A DNA stretch of 64,000 bases, from NCBI GenBank assembly GCA_009823395.1, contig CM020518.1, positions 15,427,001-15,491,000 on the forward strand, given 5' to 3'. Position 1 is the stretch's first letter. Each line of letters begins with the position of its first letter. This DNA comes from Thamnaconus septentrionalis (lineage: Eukaryota > Chordata > Actinopteri > Tetraodontiformes > Monacanthidae). The position numbers were made by a program, and so were the translations under genes. Below the pieces are notes generated by a model, which was not told where the DNA came from, searched no databases, and saw only the letters and a program-made list of their open reading frames with translations. Positions 10,606-22,620 of the stretch are shown in pieces.

Positions 10606-12656
10606 TTAAGAAGTTTAGCAAAAAAAGAGACTTTGACCATCAGTAGCACCAGTAGCTTCAGTGTGGACACGGTAACAGTGTCAACATATTTAGGAAAAAC
10701 AATGCCTCATATTTGGACATAGATTTGGATGTTAGATGTACATTTCTAGATTCCTATACTGTGACTTCACAGTTTTAGATTCTTTTGCTTCGGCTATCTC
10801 GCTAACCACAGTGAAGAGACCAGAAAACATGACAGTATTGTGCATTGTACAGCAGAAGCCTTTTCAAAACAAAAGTGTGAGACACTCTAATCGTGCTGAA
10901 AGACTGAGTGGAGCTTTGCATTGCAGGTTGGAACACACTTTTGTTTTCTGCCGATATGCATTCCGACCCATGACGCAATACTTGAATTGATTGAAAATGA
11001 TGACACTTGTGACACGTTATCACTCACACTTTCTGAGGCAAATGTAACTTCTCTTTTTCTTTTTTGCGCCCCAACTTTGCCTTCGGACAGCTGGCGTAAG
11101 CATCAGTTTTGGATAAGTGGTCACAGAAAATGTATGGACATACGATACAAAACTGTGTGTAAATGACCCAGCAGCCTGCTCACCTTGGAATGACCCCATT
11201 ATTCGCAACCATTTGGCGGAAAAAACGCTCAAGCCTTGTCATCAGGCCCAAATAATACCATTACCTGAACAAGCGGGAGCCTGCAGAGAGACGAGGAAGG
11301 ATTAGCCAGGCTTTGCTGGCTGCTAGCTGTCTCGCCTGCTGAAGGGCAGATGGATATTACTTTGAAAAACAATCAGTTTATCAACAATGTCAATATTAAT
11401 ATTAATCACCCAGGGAGCAATTCTGTTGGGAAAGCAGTGAAAGGGAACGATGAAAAAAAAACCAAAAAATAAAAAAGGAAATAGGAAAAAAGAAGGCCAA
11501 ACACACATGCAGTTGCACTGGCAGGCGTACAGAAAAGAGACCAAAAGGTCAAATGCAAGCAAACAGAGCTCAGACGTATCTGAAATGAGTTTGTAAAAAG
11601 AGGCTGCAAGTATTGAAAGTGCTGAAAACACTCGCATGAATGTTGGCACTCGTCCTTGAACCGCACGCCAAAGGAGTGGAATGTTTGGATGACACTCCTG
11701 AGCAACAGATGCAGGAGGATGAGGTATCAGAGTGCCATTCACTCGACCTGCTGCACTTTTTTACTTTGGTGTGGAGCCATAACATAATATTCTTCTTTTG
11801 GCAAGTCCGCAAATCAAAGAATTTTAAAAACTCGTTTTTTGTTTTTTTACGCAGCTGCCGAATGATTCATTCATTCATTCATTCATTCATTCATTCATCA
11901 TAATTCATTACTCTTCCATTGCCATGTTAAAAATTATTTTTACTTCTATTTAGTTTATTTACACAAAACAGAATATATTGTGCAGGAAAAGTTATAAAGC
12001 CTAATGGCTTTCAAGTACTTCTCCCCAAAAACACAATTACTGTACAACCAATACAACAACTTTGAATGTCACAAGATATATAAAACTACGAGAAGATAAG
12101 AAATCCTACAAAACTGCAGCAAATAGCTACTACAGCGGTTGACTTGTAAATAAGTGGAGCTGTGTTGTAATGGTACAAAAGTGTTCAATATTAAAGGTTA
12201 AAGTATAAAAACACAGCTTTAAAGTGCACATAAATGAAGTAAGGACCTTCAATCTATATATAAGTGCTAATTGTGGTGCAGCAGCACATGTATTAAGAAT
12301 TAAAATCATGAATTAATGGTTGCTGAATTCATACAAATAAATGTAATAAATGTAAAACTATTTGAGTCGGCTGCTGCAAAGAGTTTGTGGATTCTTTCAT
12401 TCTTGCCCGTTCTTTTGTTTTTTTTTTTGTTTTTTTTCACTGCCTGCTCCAGGAACTTCAAGCCCCATTTTGATAAGACTTTGGGGAAGAATGAAATATG
12501 ACCCAGTGGAAAACCCATCACATTTTGGAGTGGTTCCAAAACCGCGTAGCAGATGCTCCGAGTGTTTTTCACTCGGCGGAGTAAGTAGTTCTGAACCAGC
12601 GGCAGGCCTGCCCTCGCTAGCTTTAAAACTCAGTGGTGCCACTGATGAGAGGGCTG
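10606..12656. other. Intergenic DNA with an ATTC microsatellite
   Basis: No gene is recognised. An ATTC/TTCA tetranucleotide repeat runs from 11864 to 11898. The frame covering about 11640-11760 is open on both strands and has an acidic stretch, but it has no family signature and no convincing splice sites on both sides. Confidence 0.5.
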
Positions 12657-12664
12657 CCGACAGC

Positions 12665-13261
12665 CAGAGGTGGGAAGTAAGAAAGTACAAATACTTTGCG
12701 ACTGTGCTTTAGTAATAATTACAAACCGTGGTTATGCTGCAGTAGAGGAAAAAAGAAAATTGTATCAAGAGTACCAAAGTGTTAAAATCCTCAAGATCTC
12801 CAGTTAGTTAGTTAGTTAGTTTAGAGTGCAAAATCACCATGAAAACATGATCCCAATATACTTTACAGTAAAAGTACAAGTACAATCTAAAACACACTAC
12901 AATAAAATCAAGTACACCAAAACAACAAGTATTAAAAAATAAAAATAAAAGCACAAAAGAACGATGCAAAGACAGTTTCCAAGAACAGTCAGTTCAGTTC
13001 AGATTATTCTGTCACAACTTCATTTTTGCAAAATTATCAGTGGGTGTATTGTTTCATTAATGGCAAAAAAAACAAAACATATTTACTTTTTACTTAAGTA
13101 CATTCCAGAACCTGTACTTTCTTACTTTTACTTGAGTAAATAAGTCGAATCTGGACTTTTACCAGCATATTTTTCTTACGCAAGTATCTGTCCATCCTAA
13201 GTAAAAGTCAAAGTCTGTACTTTTACTTCAGGACATAATTTGAATACCTTTTCCACCTGTG
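12665..13261 (-). mobile_element. hAT-type non-autonomous element, CAGAGGTGG family, copy 1
   Basis: The left end is CAGAGGTGGGAAGTAAGAAA, followed by a TACAAATACTT-type segment. The right end is its inverted form, a TACTTTTACTT stretch closing with CCACCTGTG. Flanking octamers CCGACAGC (12657-12664) and GCGACACC (13262-13269) agree at six of eight positions, as expected for an old 8-bp hAT target duplication. The interior contains GATTATTCTGTCACAACTT, whose reverse complement lies inside the copy at 16.4 kb. The two are therefore one family in opposite orientations. No transposase frame is present. A (GTTA)n run lies at about 12798-12821. Confidence 0.8.
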
Positions 13262-16200
13262 GCGACACCAAATATGAGAGCAACAGCAAACTATGGCTTT
13301 CATTCTCTCACACTGAAAAAAAAAAAAATAAATAAATAAATCGATATTTTTGGCAAGACGATGAAGGAAGGTGCCGCTGGTGCTGTTTTTCCCCTGCGAG
13401 GTGGACGGAGCCGCAGCTCCAATATCACCCGCAGCTTCCGCGTTGCATCCAGGGCTCAGACGGATCAGCGAGGCCGAGACACTCCTCGGTTTGCCTTTGG
13501 GCCGCCTGACTCAGCTGACATCCCTTCGATGGAGATGGAGGAGAGGTGAGGCCCGCGACCCTGACGCGGCGCGACCGGAATCAAACGTAGACATTAAAGT
13601 AAACACGGGGGCCAGACAAGCCGTCTGCCTGCCACACGGCCACAGCGGATCAGGAGTAATGACCGAGGTACCTGGCCGGCCGTATTGTGGGGCGACGACA
13701 GAGAGGTCCCGGATAAACAGCGCGGTCGGCATTGTGAAAACAGGCAGCTTGTGCTTATGGGCGTCCAATCAGTGAGAGAAGTGAAAGGAAAACGGAAAGG
13801 ATTTAAACTTTGTGTGGCGTTTGTCTTTTATTGGTCTGGAGGACCTGCTCAGACTATATTATGTTGAAGTGATAATGGGGATTGATGAAAATTGCATCGC
13901 ATGGAGCTAATTCCGGAAATCCCTTTGTTGAGCAAACCACTGGGCGGAGTGACACAGTTCGCACCTCAGAAAGTAACGCTTCAAAAAAAGTTCTGTCTTG
14001 ATTTGTAAAGAAATTATCATTAGTATCCACCACAGAGTCCGCCATGAGCAGACATCAACTTCTTCTCAACGAACATCTTGTTTTGATGGTGGGAGTGGCT
14101 GCACTAAACAAGCGTCACGCCGGTATTCCTGGAATGTATTTCCAACAGTGCGTTTGCCTTGAGAACAATTCTGCTATTACGTCCCTTTAAATCCAGCCCT
14201 TTGAAATGACTGAACAGGTGTCGACTCCATCCCAATTACATGCAGTCTAAACACCAATGATGTGCAGGGAGGATGTACTCACTGAAAAGATGTTGCTAGA
14301 TATTCCTCACAGAGGATGAGTCAAGGCCATTGGCTCTGAGTCTAGAAAACTGCTACCTCCATCATTTTTGTTTTGACAAAAACTGAAAACAGGTCTGACA
14401 AATCATACCTTTTGTAATGAGATCAATGCTTTAGTTGCAGTTTCTCTTCCAGACATCCGGCAAATGATTCCAACTTCCTCACCGCTTCTCTCCATGTCTG
14501 TCAAAGTAAACAGCGTAGCCGACTCTCAAAAAAAACATGTTTATTGACCTAAAATATTGGTCCTGTGTTTTACCTTGATCAACCAACCAAAGGCAAAATC
14601 TCAAAATTATTCAGTCATGATATTTCAAGTAAAAAGCATCGGTTTTTGCGCCACTTTGTTGTCAGATTGTTACCAAAGTCCCCAGTAATCACCACTCCAA
14701 GTATCTGGGACACTCATATCTGTCTGATAAGATTATTTTGTCTTTCTATCAACATATTTGATTCAATTTGCTCTGTTTCTTTAATATTCTTTAATCTCCT
14801 TTCAATGTGTATTTCATATACGGCCTCTGCACTTGAATGAGTGAACGAATGATGTCATGCAAATTGTGCGCCTTGCTTAATCCAAGAACCAAATTGAATT
14901 CCACTGCTCATTCAGGCAGCTCTCTGGCCACACAAATAGGGTCTATGTATTACAATAATATAATATATGAAGTGCATGGGGGGAAAAAAAACCCAAGGAG
15001 CTTTTATTGAATCAGATGAGAAAATAAGACAGAGATTGATTGGACTTCATTTTACGGTGAATAAATGAAAGAAAAAGAGGGGAGTGACTTATCTGTATTA
15101 TTATTATTTATTTTTTTTTTTTTTTTTTCAATTGACAATTCAATTTTCCCCAACAAATTCATTTGGCTTCTAATCCTGGCAGGCACATCCTAGCCTCGAG
15201 CTAGCATTTCATGGCCCACTTCGCGGGGGTGAAAAAAAAAAAAAAAGAATCCCTGCGGAGCTCTACCCCTCGCTCAGGTGTGAGGAGGCTCAGCTCAATC
15301 TGTTCCGGCGCGATTAAAGCCCCTGCGCCAGGTACGACGCGCCTCCTGGAGTTGAGGCTGGAGAGCGCGAAAGTGCGAGAAAACAAAGACGCTGCAGAAA
15401 CGCCGTCGCGCCGTTTCCCTCCAGGAGCTGAGAAAGGGAGAGGAAGAGGAGGGGGAGGGGGAGGTGGAAGGAGGAGGAGGACGACGAAGTGGGAAGTGGA
15501 GTCGAACTACTGGGAAATATCCGCCTGATATCCGACGCCAGGGAAATAAACGCAATCCCAGCCTGTTAATATCTTCCCCTTGATTTGCGCGCACTTGAGA
15601 TGATGTCAGCTAGGAGGAGCAGTCGAGGCGCGCTCTTTGAGGACGCCCCGCGTATCTGATTAGCCTTTGGCAGCGGGGCAGAAGTGGCTTTATATTCCGC
15701 GGCAGATGGCGGAAAAAGGGGGAGAGGAGATGGGGAGTGGGAGTTAAAGAGACGGATGCGTCACCGCGTCTGACTCTTCTTGGTGCTCCTTTTTTTTTTT
15801 AAAAGCTCTGCGTCTTCACACACGTGCACGCCTCCAATAACTGAGCGAGTGAGAGAGAGAGAGAGAGAGAAAAATCAATTTCAGCCCTCCGTGTGCGTAT
15901 TAGAAAGCCGTAGACTAAAATCTATCAAATCAGCAGACAGCCTGTGGGGCTTTATTTCTTTTTTTTTTTCTTTTTTTTTCATGCCGAGACGGGGTCAAAC
16001 CATATCCTGACTCAGCTCGCCGAATCGCGGCGCCCCATCTTAATATGCAACACGCAAGGATGGATGGAGGGAATGAATTCTGCCGTCTCGGCTATCTTTA
16101 CGCCTCCGGCTCCGTCTCGCACAATCGCTCATTGTTTCTCGCAGAGTCATCCACCAACTGTTCGGTCCCATTACGATATTGACGCTTTCACAAAGACATC

Positions 16201-16423
16201 AGAAATTTTAGGGGACATGTCCGACGTGTCTCCGGCAGGCGCCAGAGAGACGCCTATCGCTTTGTTCTTCTTCTTTTTTTATGTGCCAAAGTGTACATGG
16301 AATGTCTGTGACTCCTGCTTGTGTTGGCCCGAGATTTCCCGCCCAATTCTGTTGGGATGAAAATGCATCTAAACAAAGAGGTGAAATAGTGGAAACCCGG
16401 CACCGGCATGCAACTCTCTGCTA
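13262..16423. other. Intergenic DNA, GC-rich near 15.2-15.75 kb
   Basis: No gene is recognised. 13360-13720 and 15180-15740 are CpG-containing and unlike the AT-rich DNA around them. The latter includes a GGA/GGGA purine tract (about 15430-15485). A GA microsatellite lies at 15849-15870 and poly-T runs near 15110-15130 and 15960-15980. The frames here are low-complexity, and none carries a domain I know. Confidence 0.45.
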
Positions 16424-16431
16424 CATACTGG

Positions 16432-17192
16432 CAGAGGTGGCAAGTAAAACTATGGATTCTTGTGTAAGAAAATACTCTGGTAAAAGTACTGATTCAACTC
16501 CTTTACTCAAGTAAAAGTAAGTATTAATACATTCTTTGATAAATTTGCAACAAATGAAAAAGTTGTGACAGAATAATCTGGACTGAACTGGCCAGTGCAG
16601 CTACATTATCACATTATAACAGCTTGGGTACTCTTGTGGCAAGGTCCAGAGGGCCGAGGCTGGCTTCAAACCCCAGACTCCTGGGTAATAATCATGAGCG
16701 CTAACCATTCAGCCAAAGCTCCTTGTCCAAGTAGCCAGGGCAAATGATCAATTGGCATAGTGACAGGACCGTCAACTGTCACTCTCTCAATACTGTACAT
16801 TTTTTCAACTGCAGCAAAACCAAAATATAACTTTTTAAAAGCAATAACCAACGTGTTTTCCTGCATTTCTTTCTCTCTGTACTGTAAACATACTGAACGG
16901 TGACCCCAAAACTGAAGTACTCTAAATAAATACGAGTCACACACAGCATCGTTTCAATGGCTTCACTTCAAGCAACAGTGTTTACAATAAATAACAAGTG
17001 AATTACTTTGAACAGAATTTGTATAATTTAAACAAAATTAAAAAGCTTGATTTTCCAATGTAAGGCATAGAAGCTACAGGCATAAAAATAAAACGTTGTG
17101 AGAAAAAGAAATACTCAAGTAAAGCACAGATTCTTGAAAAATCTCGTGCATACAGTAACAAAGTATTTGTACTTTGTTACTTCCCACCTCTG
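16432..17192 (+). mobile_element. hAT-type non-autonomous element, CAGAGGTGG family, copy 2
   Basis: The element starts CAGAGGTGGCAAGTAAAACT and ends with TTACTTCCCACCTCTG, a good terminal inverted repeat. Octamers CATACTGG (16424-16431) and CAGACTGG (17193-17200) flank it and differ at one base, so this is an 8-bp target duplication typical of the hAT superfamily. The interior segment around 16556-16590 (GTTGTGACAGAATAATCTG) is the reverse complement of one in the copy at 12.7 kb. No transposase is encoded. A minus-strand SINE sits inside it at about 16640-16735. Confidence 0.88.
16640..16735 (-). mobile_element. tRNA-derived SINE head nested in the hAT-type element
   Basis: On the minus strand the sequence gives TGGCTGAATGGTTAGC (16700-16715), an RNA polymerase III A-box-like segment. 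About 30 bases further on it gives GGTTTGAAGCC (16662-16672), a B-box-like segment (tRNA consensus GGTTCGANTCC). The spacing and the TGGTTAGCGCTC style match tRNA-headed fish SINEs. The body and tail limits are not clear, so the coordinates cover the head only. Confidence 0.7.
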
Positions 17193-19075
17193 CAGACTGG
17201 CTAACTCCCAATCCCCATTCTTTTTTTTTTTCGTCCTTGCCTAAGCTGCTTTTATGCTCCGCCTCTCAGACGGAGACACACAACCCCCCCTCCCTTGACG
17301 TCGTTAAGAGGAAGTGATGGAGTGATTCCGATGGCCCCTCGGATGTCCCCTCCCACCCCCAGCCCCTCTCCCAGAATTTGTTCCCGCTGTCGCCGTCAGA
17401 AGTCGGATGTCTTCCCCTGCCCCTCCCCCCCGACCCCTCCTCCTGCGCCTGGCGCCTGTCGAGGCCGCCGCCGTGCCTGCGGGACATGAGCGGGAGAGAC
17501 GAGCGGCATCCTCAATGAAGGGGCCGGAGGAGGAAGAGGAGAGCGAGCGGCAGCACGCCTTCATGCTCCAGCGGCCGCACGCCTGAGGGGATGACAGGGA
17601 GAGCGAAAGGTGTAGGATGACAGGGAGGGGTGGGTGGGGGTGGGGGACACAGCGGCTTATGCATTCTTGCACACGCGGGAGAGGCTAAGACTTTTCCTTT
17701 TTTATTCCCCCTGCAAAAAAAAAAAAAAAAAAAGCGGCGCTCACGTTTCAGACACGCAAAGTGGAGGCGGTCAGGTTTTCAAAAACAGCAACATGCTTGT
17801 GCTTTGACGCCGCTTCAAACAATTGTTCTGCCTCCCACAATAAAACGCCTCATAGTAAAGTCTTACAACAGTCCGCGGGTGGCTTTCCGGGGGTTTGGCT
17901 CCACAGTTTAATCTTCAAGCGGATGGGAAACATTGGTGGGGGGGGGCTCTGGGTGTGAAGGAGTGAAAGAGAAAAGTGGCTTTTTGAATAAAAGCACAGT
18001 CGCATGTAAAAAAAAAAAAAGAAAAGAAAAGAAAAGTGGGATTTCTTTCATTATTTATTTTTTTGCTACGACCGAAATGTGTGTTAAAAAAAAAAAAAAC
18101 ACTGGAAAACAAAAACCCGAAATTTATCCCCATTATCTAAGTTACAAGAGTTGCAGGTAGTGTGAAAACTAATTTGCGGTGCCTGAGAGAGGGATAGCGT
18201 CAGAGTGCTTCCTGGCTGTTAGGCGACGGTGGATATATTTGTCTGAACTGACGTGCTAACGTAGCCAATTGGACTCTAATTGGGCTGCCGGGACACTCAG
18301 ACACTTGGATGACGCCACACAAGCAGAATGGAAGCAGGTAATAATTTTTTTTTTTGGGGTAGGGGGGGTAGGGATGTTGTTTTCATTTATACGAGTACAT
18401 GGTCGCCAAAGGCTTCCATGGCATAGTCGCTAATTAGCGAACGTCTCCAGAGTCGTGGCCTTCAAGTGCATAGCAGCTAATTCCAGTTTTTGCCTATCCT
18501 ATCCCTTTAAATTTAAATGTCATCTTATTTTTTTTTTGCAAGCCTTTGCAATGTTTTTGAGCCAGTACGATCTTTCTTCAATCCTCTCTATTGCGCAGCA
18601 CTCAAATTCACACTGCCTTGTCTTAATTTGTTCATTTTTGGTTTAGGCTGTTTTATTTCATTATTACAGCCAAAAATGGTTTTTCACAAAACATGAAAGT
18701 GACTGCTGCATCTATACTTGAGTTAAATATTCCCCATAAGACCTTTCAACACTTTCACAATGATAAAATCTTATTTTTAATCATGACAAATGAAACCTGA
18801 GCAGAAACTGGGTGTATATACACTGCATATCATACTGAGGGCTGTGTGTTAGGCTGATTAGTTTTTGCCTTGCTGATGTTGACTCAAGACTTTCTGTTTT
18901 ATTTTGAAACCCTATTTACTCTTGTCTGCGGTAACTTGGTAACTTCACTGTGAAACAGATTTTTTTTTTTTTTTTTTTTAACTGTTTTATTAAAAAACAT
19001 TTTACTTTGAACTTTTCCCGTGGGTCAAGATATTGGATTCAGGATGAAATCCAGTCGTGACACCGTCGCCCAGTG
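17193..19075. other. Intergenic DNA, no gene recognised
   Basis: 17260-17640 is GC-rich with purine/pyrimidine tracts. It is open on both strands only because of composition. Poly-A runs lie at about 17716-17733, 18008-18020 and 18086-18099, and a poly-T run at 18960-18979. A 23-codon ATG frame at about 17515 is rich in Glu and ends at TGA. I do not recognise it and see no reason to call it a gene. Confidence 0.45.
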
Positions 19076-19096
19076 ACGCCCGGTTCACACCAGACC

Positions 19097-19136
19097 AGGA
19101 GGGCTGCGGCGCTACCGTTAGCGCCGCAGCCCTCCT
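19097..19136. repeat. Perfect 17-bp GC-rich hairpin
   Basis: Arms 19097-19113 and 19120-19136 (AGGAGGGCTGCGGCGCT and its complement) flank a 6-nt loop. GTTCACACC occurs directly before and directly after the hairpin, so the end motif of the element is repeated around it. Confidence 0.95.
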
Positions 19137-19520
19137 GTTCACACCAAACGCGCATGTCTCAACGGACGGCAAGCGCTTCTGCTCAGCTGCTGTTTACTCC
19201 CCTTCAGACAACTCCCTCTACTTCTACTTCTCCACTTCCAAGATCAATTTCACATTGCCCATCCTGACTTGACAACAACTCATCTCTGCCTCTCTCTCGC
19301 TCTTTCTTTATTTGTTTATGTGTTTAGACACCCAAAACCCCACCCCCGCCCCGTAGACATTGCTCACTTTGGTGCGTGTGTGTGTTTGTTTCATCGCTCT
19401 CGCACTCTGATACAAGATACTGACAAATATAACAAATATAATCAAATTTGTTGTCCGCGGTATTTTATTTTGAAAATTGCTTTTATTTTAAAAAAATTAA
19501 CCAGATTTTTTTTTGGTGTG

Positions 19521-19660
19521 TTTCTTTAAGTGATTTCCTGTCCAATTGACGCAGATAGCTCACGGCTCGCGCCATGCAGCGATCGTTTCGCCGTCTGGTC
19601 AATTTTGCGCGTGAGCCGCGAGCTATCCGCGTCAATTGGACAGGAAGTCGCTCAAAGAAA
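19521..19660. repeat. 50-bp inverted repeat inside the 19-kb element
   Basis: The arm 19521-19571 and the reverse complement of 19608-19660 agree over about 50 bases, sharing TTCCTGTCCAATTGACGC in the middle. About six differences are seen and all are transitions. The spacer is about 36 bases. This is a fold-back element within the larger inverted-repeat element. The excess of transitions suggests CpG decay of arms that were once identical. Confidence 0.9.
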
Positions 19661-19798
19661 CACGAGAAAATCCAGTTAGCGGAGCAGAGGTGTGCGCCGC
19701 TTCGCGTCTGGTGTGAACGACACCATTGGTTAACATGGGCGTCGAAAGGAAGCGGTCTCCGCTATGCAGGGCTTCCGCGTCCGGTGTGAACCGGGCGT

Positions 19799-22319
19799 AA
19801 GCTGGACAGTTGCCTGATGAAGTGAACCTGGTTTTCCAAGTCTTGCACCCATGACTAAACCTGCTGGGAGTCATTAAAACATATTTTGAGACACCCACAT
19901 ATATATTTCCTGCAAAACAAATTCGAACTATGTAGATGTTGAGTTGTGGAACATGTTATTCCATTAGCAAAAGTCTAAATGGCAGACATTAGAACAGTGA
20001 CATGAACGTTCTAGCACAATATGCAACCACCAGTACACCATTAAGCTTTGACCAAGCAAGTTAAATTACAGTGAACTAAAATAAACACACTTACAGCTGC
20101 CCATGGCAATCTTCAAATTAGATGTGCTGGGTTTGTTCTTGCAGTGTAAATCACCTCAGGGTATTTACTCTAAGTTTAAAAAAAAATATTTAAAAAGAAG
20201 TTTTTATTCAGCGCATATGGATTTTTAAATTTTTTTTTTTGTTCTCGGCACAGCCCACCTGTGCTCAATTACAAGCCCAAAACAATATCAAAAGGGACCT
20301 CTTATTGCATCATTAAAATTCACCTTGTAAACCCTTCAAAAGTATAAGAACACGCCGTCCGACTTTACGTTTTAATGTAGGAATCCATGGAGGATTTGCC
20401 TCCACCAAACGCTCTCCGAGTTAGACAACAGCTTGCTCATCCCTCATTCTGCTCGCAGGCCACCTGAGCTGGTGGGTGAGTCCGCCTCTGCACGCTAGAC
20501 AACAGATAAATCGTCAGCAAAGGGAAAAACAAAGGAGGGAAAAGAAAAGGCGGTATAAGAGCTGAAACTAATGTAATTAGATGCAACGTGTCCTCCATCT
20601 GCCCACTGTTACCAAAGAAAAGTGTTCATGCGCAGATATTTGTTTTTGCTGCACGCAAAGGGCGGCTACTTTTTTTGTGTGTGTTTTTGGAAAGCAAGAG
20701 TTGCGCTAAAAAAGCCAGTGTGACTAATGACCAGCCTCGAGACTTCTCTTTGGTCAGCCTTTATTCCAGAGCAACTCGGAGTGACGGCCACGTCGCGATT
20801 TCCACCCCGGCCAGGGTGTTATGTCAATGCAGCGTGGCGTGACAGCTTAAATAAAACATTGTCCGCTTTCAGCCAAGAACACACAAACAAGCCACCGATG
20901 ACCGCGTCTTTTAAATAATAAATCCGCCGTTTGTTTCTCCTCCATCTCCACTGTGTCACATTCTTCCAAGGCGGGAAGCCTGCGTGGTCGAAAGTTTAAT
21001 AATTCAAGCAGCTCGCTCCAACAGAGCGTTGTGATTGGACGACAGGCGTTTGTCGGATACGTTCGGTCATAGCGACATGTGGACTTTCTACCTTTTCCGA
21101 CTCGGTGGCGTCCTGATGACTTAACACCGAATGCTCCACTGTGTCCAAACCCTAGATGGGAAGGGGGGGGTGAAACTTCAGCTTTGCCAGCTGCTTTGGC
21201 CAGAACTCACGATTCACAACGAGCTCGTGTATTCTAAACACAGCCCAGCAGCAACGCTGGACTGTTTGTGTTTAGCTCAGACAAATGAATGATTAATCAC
21301 ACAAACCATTCATAATCTCACCTTGGCCTTTTATTCCTGGAAGTGTTGTACTGAAACGTTATTACACGAGAGTGCCACCGTCCTGAATATCAACACGGGT
21401 GCTGCTGGTCGCAGGGACAGTGATGTTGGGTACAACAGCACTTCCATTCAAAGTGATCGGCTTCACAAATGGATTCTGGTTGTATTAGACAGACCAGCCT
21501 CAGAAGACAACACTCAATCAATATAGACTCTTGGGAACTGTCTGTCTTGAGTCTATTATCCAATGGAATGGACAATGGTATGAAGTGCTTGGTTCAAATA
21601 TGTCAACAAAAACATATACATTTGCGGTGAAACGTGCCGGATTTCCAGTTTGTTACCCACGGAGCGAGTGCAGCTTATCCTTAATAATCCATCGTTCCTT
21701 CACGTTTGCTTTTCATCGTCAAGGTTTGTGTATCGATTAAAGCCTATTAAGCTGAATAATCCTGAACTTTGTTGATTTTTCTTGTCAGGGTGCGCTACTA
21801 GGGAGATCTGTGCGCTTCCCCGTAAGCCGAGGACGGTAAACATGGTGAATAAATCTGTTCCTCTCCATATTTGCATGTAAAGCGTAATTTGCCATTCAGA
21901 CACAGTGGGCAGACACCAAGCTTGCATTGACGTTGCGTCTCTGGTAATTTCCTTTGTTGCCGCTTCGTACTTTTGATTGACAGTCACTTTTCCTCTCAGA
22001 TATTCAGATGCTGCCTTAAAAAGAGAGGGAGAGAGCGAGAGAGAAGCTCCTGATGTCTTCTCCACTATTTGTCACGTGCAATTAATGTCTCCTCTCCCGT
22101 CCCACGCGTGATGTGAACAGTAAGAATTCCTGTTCTGTATGATAAAATGGAAAGCTTTGGCGCATGTTTTATTCAAACGGATAAAAGCGCATCCATTCAC
22201 AGCGTGAGCTAAGTGCGTCGGCTGAATCCAGAGTCTAAATTTAGGAGCACGTCCAGAGGGGACGAATAAAAATGCCCAAAGTTAGGTCCAAATTCTGACC
22301 AAATTTTTCATTTATTTTC

Positions 22320-22321
<2 letters not shown>
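19799..22321. other. Intergenic DNA, no gene recognised
   Basis: The composition is unique and mixed. 20380-20620 and 20930-21110 look like unique non-repeat DNA with scattered homeobox-type TAATTAG cores (for example about 20573-20580). No exon with family similarity was found. Confidence 0.45.
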
Positions 22322-22382
<61 letters not shown>

Positions 22383-22620
22383 GAATTGCCTAAGTCATTC
22401 TTTGGCCAAATTGTGATATCTGAAAAAGAAAATTATAGAGCAAAGTGCTTGCTAAAAAATGTGTTTTTTCTTGTTTTTACAAAAATGTAAAATGTATGAC
22501 TTAGGCGACTATGCTATTAGGCTAACGTTTAATATATATTATATTATTATAATATATATATATATATATATTATAATAATATATTATTACATTATTGTAT
22601 ATATTATTATTTATATTATC
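22322..22620 (+). repeat. (TA)n tract and a second AT-palindromic region
   Basis: A pure TA run occupies 22322-22379. A separate cluster of TATA, ATTATAATA and ATTATT words lies at about 22530-22620. Both are self-complementary and likely to be hypervariable. Tyr/Ile frames across the second cluster are artefacts. Confidence 0.95.

Larger units (their letters stand above)
19076..19798. mobile_element. Inverted-repeat DNA element with internal fold-backs
   Basis: The left end ACGCCCGGTTCACACCAGAC matches the reverse complement of the right end at 19 of 20 positions. The flanking bases are TGA-like on the left and TAA on the right if the element is taken to start one base later. That could be a decayed 3-bp TWA duplication, but this is weak. 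Inside are a perfect 17-bp hairpin near the left end and a larger 50-bp inverted repeat. No transposase frame exists, so it is non-autonomous. The superfamily is not settled from the sequence alone. Confidence 0.75.

Noticed and set aside
10118..10722. Long overlapping open frames on both strands
   Set aside because: They are made by the CA and CT microsatellites (Thr-His, Ser-Leu, Arg-Glu runs) and have no unique domain.
11640..11903. 87-residue frame with an acidic segment
   Set aside because: It is open on the other strand too, ends in the ATTC microsatellite and has no known motif.
15211..15594. 100-residue frames on both strands in GC-rich DNA
   Set aside because: Composition alone keeps them open. 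Poly-Lys, poly-Gly and poly-Pro/Ser runs come from A-rich and GGA tracts, and no family is seen.
17515..17586. Short Glu-rich ATG frame in GC-rich DNA
   Set aside because: Only 23 codons, no family similarity known to me, no convincing splice sites or promoter. Could be chance.
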